This document shows positions 60,579-64,000 of a stretch of 64,000 nt of DNA, piece after piece. Numbering within the stretch: the first letter of the stretch is position 1; the number at the start of each line of letters is the position of its first letter. Below the pieces are notes generated by a model. That model did no database searches. It was not told the origin of the DNA and saw nothing but the letters and a program-made list of their open reading frames with translations. The DNA is from Dawidia soli (lineage in GTDB: Bacteria; Bacteroidota; Bacteroidia; Cytophagales; Cyclobacteriaceae). The stretch is taken from NCBI RefSeq assembly GCF_018598185.1, contig NZ_JAHESC010000009.1:107010-171009 (forward strand), in the 5' to 3' direction. Position numbers and translations under genes: made by a program.

Positions 60579-62058
60579 AATACCGCCGTCTCAAATGTCG
60601 CGGCACCAGCCACCACTCCAGCAACTCAAACAACAGCTCTATACCCACTGCAAGCACCGCAGCAGGCACCGCGCCTTGGAGTATCAATGCCGTATTATTC
60701 AACGCGAGCCCGGTTACAATAAATTCCCCCAACCCACCGGCGCCAATAAACGCCGCCAGCGTTGCCGTCCCCACATTGATCACCGCCGCCGTACGAATCC
60801 CCGTCAGGATCGACGGCATCGCCAACGGCAGCTCCACCAACCGAAGCCGGTTCCACGGCGTCAGCCCGATACCCGCCGCCACCTTTTTCAACGCGGGGTC
60901 TACTGTCAAAAGCCCGACCACCGTATTCCGCAGGATCGGCAGCAGCGCATACAGGAACAACGCGATCACCGCCGGCACCAGCCCGATCCCAAACAACGGG
61001 ATCATCAACGCTAGCAGCGCAATAGAGGGGATCGTCTGTAAAATCCCCGTCAGGTATAGTACGATCTTCGCTGCATACGAGTACCGATACAACACCACTC
61101 CTAACGGCAGCGCTATTACCACGGCTGCCAGCAATGCGAGCGCTGTCAACGACAAGTGATCCCACACATGCCGCATAATATCCGCCCAACGAGAAGCCGG
61201 CGCATCGGCCTGATCACCGATCAGCTGCTTCTCCCGCAAAAATTCATATGCAATCGTACGAAAGGGTTTCTCTTCAAACAGCGCCTGTGCATTCAATGCC
61301 TGCATTTCCGCCGCCGTGATCTTACCGGTAAGCTTCCGCAACTGCTCCTGCGCCTCGGCCGGCAGGCCCGCGCGATAAAACGACACGGCCTCATACGTGG
61401 GGAAGAAGCGCTTATTATCCGTTAGCAACCGAAGTCCATACCGTTCAATCTCACCATCGGTAGAATACGCATCCGTCACATCGATCCGCCCCTCCCGCAG
61501 CGCCTGGTACGCCAACCCATGCTCCAACCCCACCGGCTGCTGTGGCAGACCGTAGAACGATGCCAACGGCCCCCACCCGTCGCGACGCTTCAGGAACTCA
61601 TAGCTTACGCCGATTTGAAGATCAATATGTCTTTGCAGATCGGCGATGTCCTTCACGGACAGGCTGTCGGCCTGTTGCGGCCGCATGAGCAGCGCATACG
61701 TATTATTAAAACCATACGACGCCGATATCCGCAGCCCGAGCCGCCGTTGCAAAACAGAGTCGATCGTCTTGATGCTTTTCAGTTCCGGCGTTCCCAGGAT
61801 CTCCGTGGCCAGCGTGCCGGTATATTCCGGATATACATCGATCGCCCCGCTCTTAAGCGCCTCAAAGCTCACCGCCGTACCGCCCAGGTTAAAACGCCGC
61901 TCGACAGTAAAGCCACCGTCCTCGAGCATGAGTGATACCATCTCACCCAGGATATACCCTTCATTAAAATGCTTCGCTCCCACCCGCAGCACTTCCTGCG
62001 CCGGCGCGACGCGACTTTCCGCGAGCAATATAAGACCGATGAACAACCAGCGCTTCAT
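60577..62058 (-). CDS. ABC transporter substrate-binding/permease fusion (OpuB/EgtU-like)
   Basis: A protein of about 493 residues. The ATG at 62058 overlaps the ATPase stop as ATGA and opens a signal peptide (KRWLFIGLILLAESRVAPA). Residues about 20-280 form a quaternary-amine/osmoprotectant-type binding protein (LRVGAKHFNEGYILGEMVSL, GTAVSFEALKSGAIDVYPEY, IDVTDAYSTDGEI). Residues about 300-480 form the permease with about five or six helices and the EAA-type loop (AAGIGLTPWNRLRLVELPLA). Fusions of this kind import glycine betaine or choline, or ergothioneine in EgtUV systems. Its position beside egtB-egtD favours ergothioneine or a precursor (inference). The order here is binding domain first, permease last. 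Confidence 0.9.
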   Translation of the reverse strand: MKRWLFIGLILLAESRVAPAQEVLRVGAKHFNEGYILGEMVSLMLEDGGFTVERRFNLGGTAVSFEALKSGAIDVYPEYTGTLATEILGTPELKSIKTIDSVLQRRLGLRISASYGFNNTYALLMRPQQADSLSVKDIADLQRHIDLQIGVSYEFLKRRDGWGPLASFYGLPQQPVGLEHGLAYQALREGRIDVTDAYSTDGEIERYGLRLLTDNKRFFPTYEAVSFYRAGLPAEAQEQLRKLTGKITAAEMQALNAQALFEEKPFRTIAYEFLREKQLIGDQADAPASRWADIMRHVWDHLSLTALALLAAVVIALPLGVVLYRYSYAAKIVLYLTGILQTIPSIALLALMIPLFGIGLVPAVIALFLYALLPILRNTVVGLLTVDPALKKVAAGIGLTPWNRLRLVELPLAMPSILTGIRTAAVINVGTATLAAFIGAGGLGEFIVTGLALNNTALILQGAVPAAVLAVGIELLFELLEWWLVPRHLRRRY

Positions 62059-62774
62059 AGGTGTGCCTGGTATTCTTCCTTCCAACGATCCAGCTCTTCC
62101 TTGTTGCCATGCGAGCGAATACGACCGTCATCAATCCATACAAAAGTATCCGCCAGTTGTTTCGCTTCCTCCCAGTCATGCGTCACCAGAATTACCGTGC
62201 GCGGCTCCGCCGTCTGCCAGGCCTGAAAGTGGGCATAGATCGCCTGCTTGGTGCCATAGTCCAGGGCCGAGAAAGGCTCATCCATCAACAGGATCGGCGG
62301 GTTCAAAAACATCGCCCGGCATACGCTCACACGCTGCTGCTCACCACCCGACAGCTCGTACGGATATTTGTCCGCATACGCCTCGGGCAACTGCGCCATC
62401 GCCAGCAACGTGCGCACACGTGCCGACAACACATCCCGCGCCTGACCCTGCACCACGCCGGACAGGCTAATGTTACGCCCCACTGTCATATGCGGAAACA
62501 ACGCCGCGCTCTGCACCACGTATCCGATCTGGCTGCGCAGCGCATACACCTGCGCATAGTCCAGCGGCTTTCCAAACACCGCCACGGTACCCGCCTTTGG
62601 CCTAAGCATACCGTTGACGAGCTCCAGCATGGTAGACTTACCGCTGCCGCTGCGCCCCAATACAGCCGTCACCGCATGCGCGGCAAACGTATAGCTCACA
62701 TCCCGCAGCAGTGGCGCCGTGTCATAGTCAAACGAAACGTTCTGAAGTTGTATGGGTGATGGGGCTCCCGTCAA
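62055..62774 (-). CDS. ABC transporter ATP-binding protein (OpuBA/EgtV-like)
   Basis: A 239-residue ATPase. Walker A GRSGSGKST, Q-loop VVQSAALFPHMTV, signature LSGGEQQR and Walker B PILLMDEPFSALD are all present. It lacks the C-terminal CBS domains of osmoprotectant ATPases such as OpuAA/ProV. The only visible start in this frame is a TTG at 62774, so the start is uncertain by a few codons. It forms a two-gene importer with the following fusion gene (ATGA overlap). Confidence 0.92.
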   Translation of the reverse strand: MTGAPSPIQLQNVSFDYDTAPLLRDVSYTFAAHAVTAVLGRSGSGKSTMLELVNGMLRPKAGTVAVFGKPLDYAQVYALRSQIGYVVQSAALFPHMTVGRNISLSGVVQGQARDVLSARVRTLLAMAQLPEAYADKYPYELSGGEQQRVSVCRAMFLNPPILLMDEPFSALDYGTKQAIYAHFQAWQTAEPRTVILVTHDWEEAKQLADTFVWIDDGRIRSHGNKEELDRWKEEYQAHL

Positions 62775-63229
62775 AGGTATTATGTTTGGAGACCAAGGTA
62801 GTCAAAGTCAGGAGACATTTGCCAATCTAATCACAACTCGCGGTTACCAGCTGCATCCCATTCCATCGTGTACATCCGCTCTGGGATGACATACTCCACC
62901 GAGCCAGCCGAAGACTCACGTTCGATGCCCGATAATGAGATCGACATTGTCTCCTATATGTTTCCAGTTATAGGAAATAAGCACAGCGTCGTCTCCCTAT
63001 ATGGTACTATAGATGCGTATCAAACCTTCGCCGGCCTTGATCTATATCAACAGAATTTTAAAAAAAATCTGTAATCCCTATGAAAATCACTAACTTAGCG
63101 GTCACGTTCCAACCATTACGCTTAGTTCACGCTTTCGGGCGCTTTTTTGCTAAGATGAAGGTTAGTGGACGAAAAATGATCATATCAGAGGTGCCTTTCA
63201 CGGCTTTGGGCGGATTTACATGCTGAAAT
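62775..63229. other. 455-base intergenic region
   Basis: It contains a 68-codon open frame (62868-63074) that does not look like a protein gene. At its left edge, two opposite-facing TAnnTTTG matches (TATGTTTG at 62781-62788 on plus, TACCTTTG at 62779-62772 on minus) lie nearly back to back; the minus one overlaps the TTG start, so its use is doubtful. I see no tRNA, repeat array or convincing promoter for the last gene. Confidence 0.5.
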
Positions 63230-64000
63230 ATGCTATCGGTTGACTTTGTAAGAAGGCAAAAAGCGCTCTTCCTGGGGGTGTTGCTGGTCTTGCTGAGCGT
63301 ACTCAGCGGAAAGCAGGCCTTTGGACAGGGTTGCAGCTGCCCGCCCGTCAATACCTGTGGTTGCAACGTAGGGCTTACAAAACTTACCGTGCGGTTCACC
63401 GGCCTGCTCGGCCTGACGGTCAGTGTACGCGACGACGGCGGAACTATTTATGGCGGCTTGCTGCTGTTACCGGGCAGTACATTCCAGATCGAGAGCTCGG
63501 CGGGCCCGGGCATGCCCTTCGTGGGCGACCGTGTAATCATCCGCACAACACTGCTGGTACTGGCCGACATCAGCACGTCGTGTTCCAACCCTGTAAAGAT
63601 CGGTACCACCTTTGGCGACTTTATAGTGACCGGAGGCGAGAGTGTAGGCGGTTTGCCCATTTGCTGTCTGAATATGGAAAGCACGCCGCCCAGTTTTACC
63701 AGTTGCCCTTCCAACATCAACGTAAATGCCAGTACCACGGCCTGCGGCGCCAATGTGAGCTGGACAGCGCCGGCAGTTACCGATAATTGTGCCGTCGCCA
63801 GCGTGGTATCCGATCATGCTCCGGGCGATTTCTTCCCGGTCGGCACGACTCCCGTCAAATATACCGCGACGGACAACTACGGCAACACCGCCAATTGTAC
63901 CTTTAACGTCACCGTCAACGACGTCACGCCCCCCGTATTGGCCGGGTGCCCCACCGATTTTTCGGTCTCCACAGATCCCCTGTCGTGCACCGCCGTAGTG
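63230..64000 (+). CDS. HYR-domain surface protein, 3' end outside the window
   Basis: The frame is open from the ATG at 63230 to the last base (257 codons), so the gene continues beyond the window. Signal ALFLGVLLVLLSVLSGKQAFG is followed by a Cys-rich start (GCSCPPVNTCGCNVG), a beta domain of about 105 residues, then a HYR domain (TPPSFTSCPSNINVN ... PVGTTPVKYTATDNYGNTA) and the beginning of a second one (TPPVLAGCPTDFSV). HYR repeats occur in large T9SS-exported surface proteins of Bacteroidota. A sorting domain would lie downstream. Confidence 0.85.
   Translation, partial: MLSVDFVRRQKALFLGVLLVLLSVLSGKQAFGQGCSCPPVNTCGCNVGLTKLTVRFTGLLGLTVSVRDDGGTIYGGLLLLPGSTFQIESSAGPGMPFVGDRVIIRTTLLVLADISTSCSNPVKIGTTFGDFIVTGGESVGGLPICCLNMESTPPSFTSCPSNINVNASTTACGANVSWTAPAVTDNCAVASVVSDHAPGDFFPVGTTPVKYTATDNYGNTANCTFNVTVNDVTPPVLAGCPTDFSVSTDPLSCTAVV

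Noticed and set aside
62868..63074. A 68-codon open frame in the last intergenic region
   Set aside because: No recognisable domain, signal or promoter; composition does not resemble the neighbouring genes.
63108..63117. GTTCCAACCA before the last gene as an ECF-type -35 box
   Set aside because: No GTGTCTAA-like box follows at the required distance.

Overview
The window comes from a Bacteroidota chromosome, most likely a Cytophagales-type gliding soil or freshwater bacterium (Chryseolinea/Ohtaekwangia-like; this is inference). The evidence is: proteins carrying type IX secretion (T9SS) sorting domains, a T9SS plug protein, a 4154-residue gliding-type adhesin, several DUF families typical of the phylum (DUF1501/DUF1800 pair, DUF3276, DUF2911, DUF1080), promoters of the Bacteroidota form TTTG-N17-TAnnTTTG, and few Shine-Dalgarno sequences. 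Base composition is GC-rich for the phylum and fairly even. I see no tRNA, rRNA, IS element, prophage or CRISPR array.

Layout. 1-7150: the end of an FG-GAP/VCBS surface protein (+), then a minus-strand run alaS > gatB > TlpA-like thioredoxin lipoprotein > DUF3298-like lipoprotein, with gatB and the thioredoxin gene coupled by ATGA. 7331-12010 (+): two tandem M23 peptidases coupled by TAATG, a CapA-like protein, a MerR regulator and dprA. 12017-13557 (-): a TPR protein and an HMG-CoA-lyase-like enzyme. 13728-19536 (+): DUF1800, DUF1501 with a T9SS tail, a beta-barrel and a lipoprotein, closed by a very strong terminator; then murB. 20657-21496: two small Lys/Ala-rich histone-like genes, one of only 25 codons. 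21574-26834: dCMP deaminase, small secreted proteins, a DUF1080 protein, a META-domain lipoprotein, a C1 peptidase and a PQQ-type sugar dehydrogenase. 26961-28871: an ABC-F ATPase.

28938-31904 (-) is an ECF sigma locus. The sigma factor is followed by a 700-residue protein that combines a duplicated cytoplasmic module, one membrane helix, a long disordered linker and an outer-membrane-type barrel, and then by a small lipoprotein. The sigma gene and the lipoprotein gene each carry the same ECF-type promoter (ATTCCAAC-N14-GGGTGTCTAA), which points to autoregulation. 32070-38616 holds the T9SS plug protein, a stand-alone Cas6-like protein, ychF, a PUR-fold DUF3276 protein, a DUF58 protein, and a divergent ferredoxin / LuxC-type reductase pair.

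38705-51509 (-) is the giant adhesin (about 34 two-cysteine Ig-like domains in three classes, SprB-like modules and a CHU_C/T9SS type B tail) preceded by a small secreted protein that looks like a single SprB-type domain. Within the adhesin gene is an exact-length 897-bp tandem duplication. 51678-54744 has a membrane-anchored acidic protein and two envelope proteins.

54853-58228 (-) is a signalling cluster: a cNMP-sensing histidine kinase, a REC/glutaredoxin-like/thioredoxin-reductase-like fusion that has lost its redox cysteines, and a UBP-type zinc finger. 58389-62774 pairs ergothioneine genes egtB-egtD with a convergent ABC transporter whose permease is fused behind a substrate-binding domain, resembling an EgtUV-type importer with reversed domain order. 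The window ends inside a HYR-domain surface protein.
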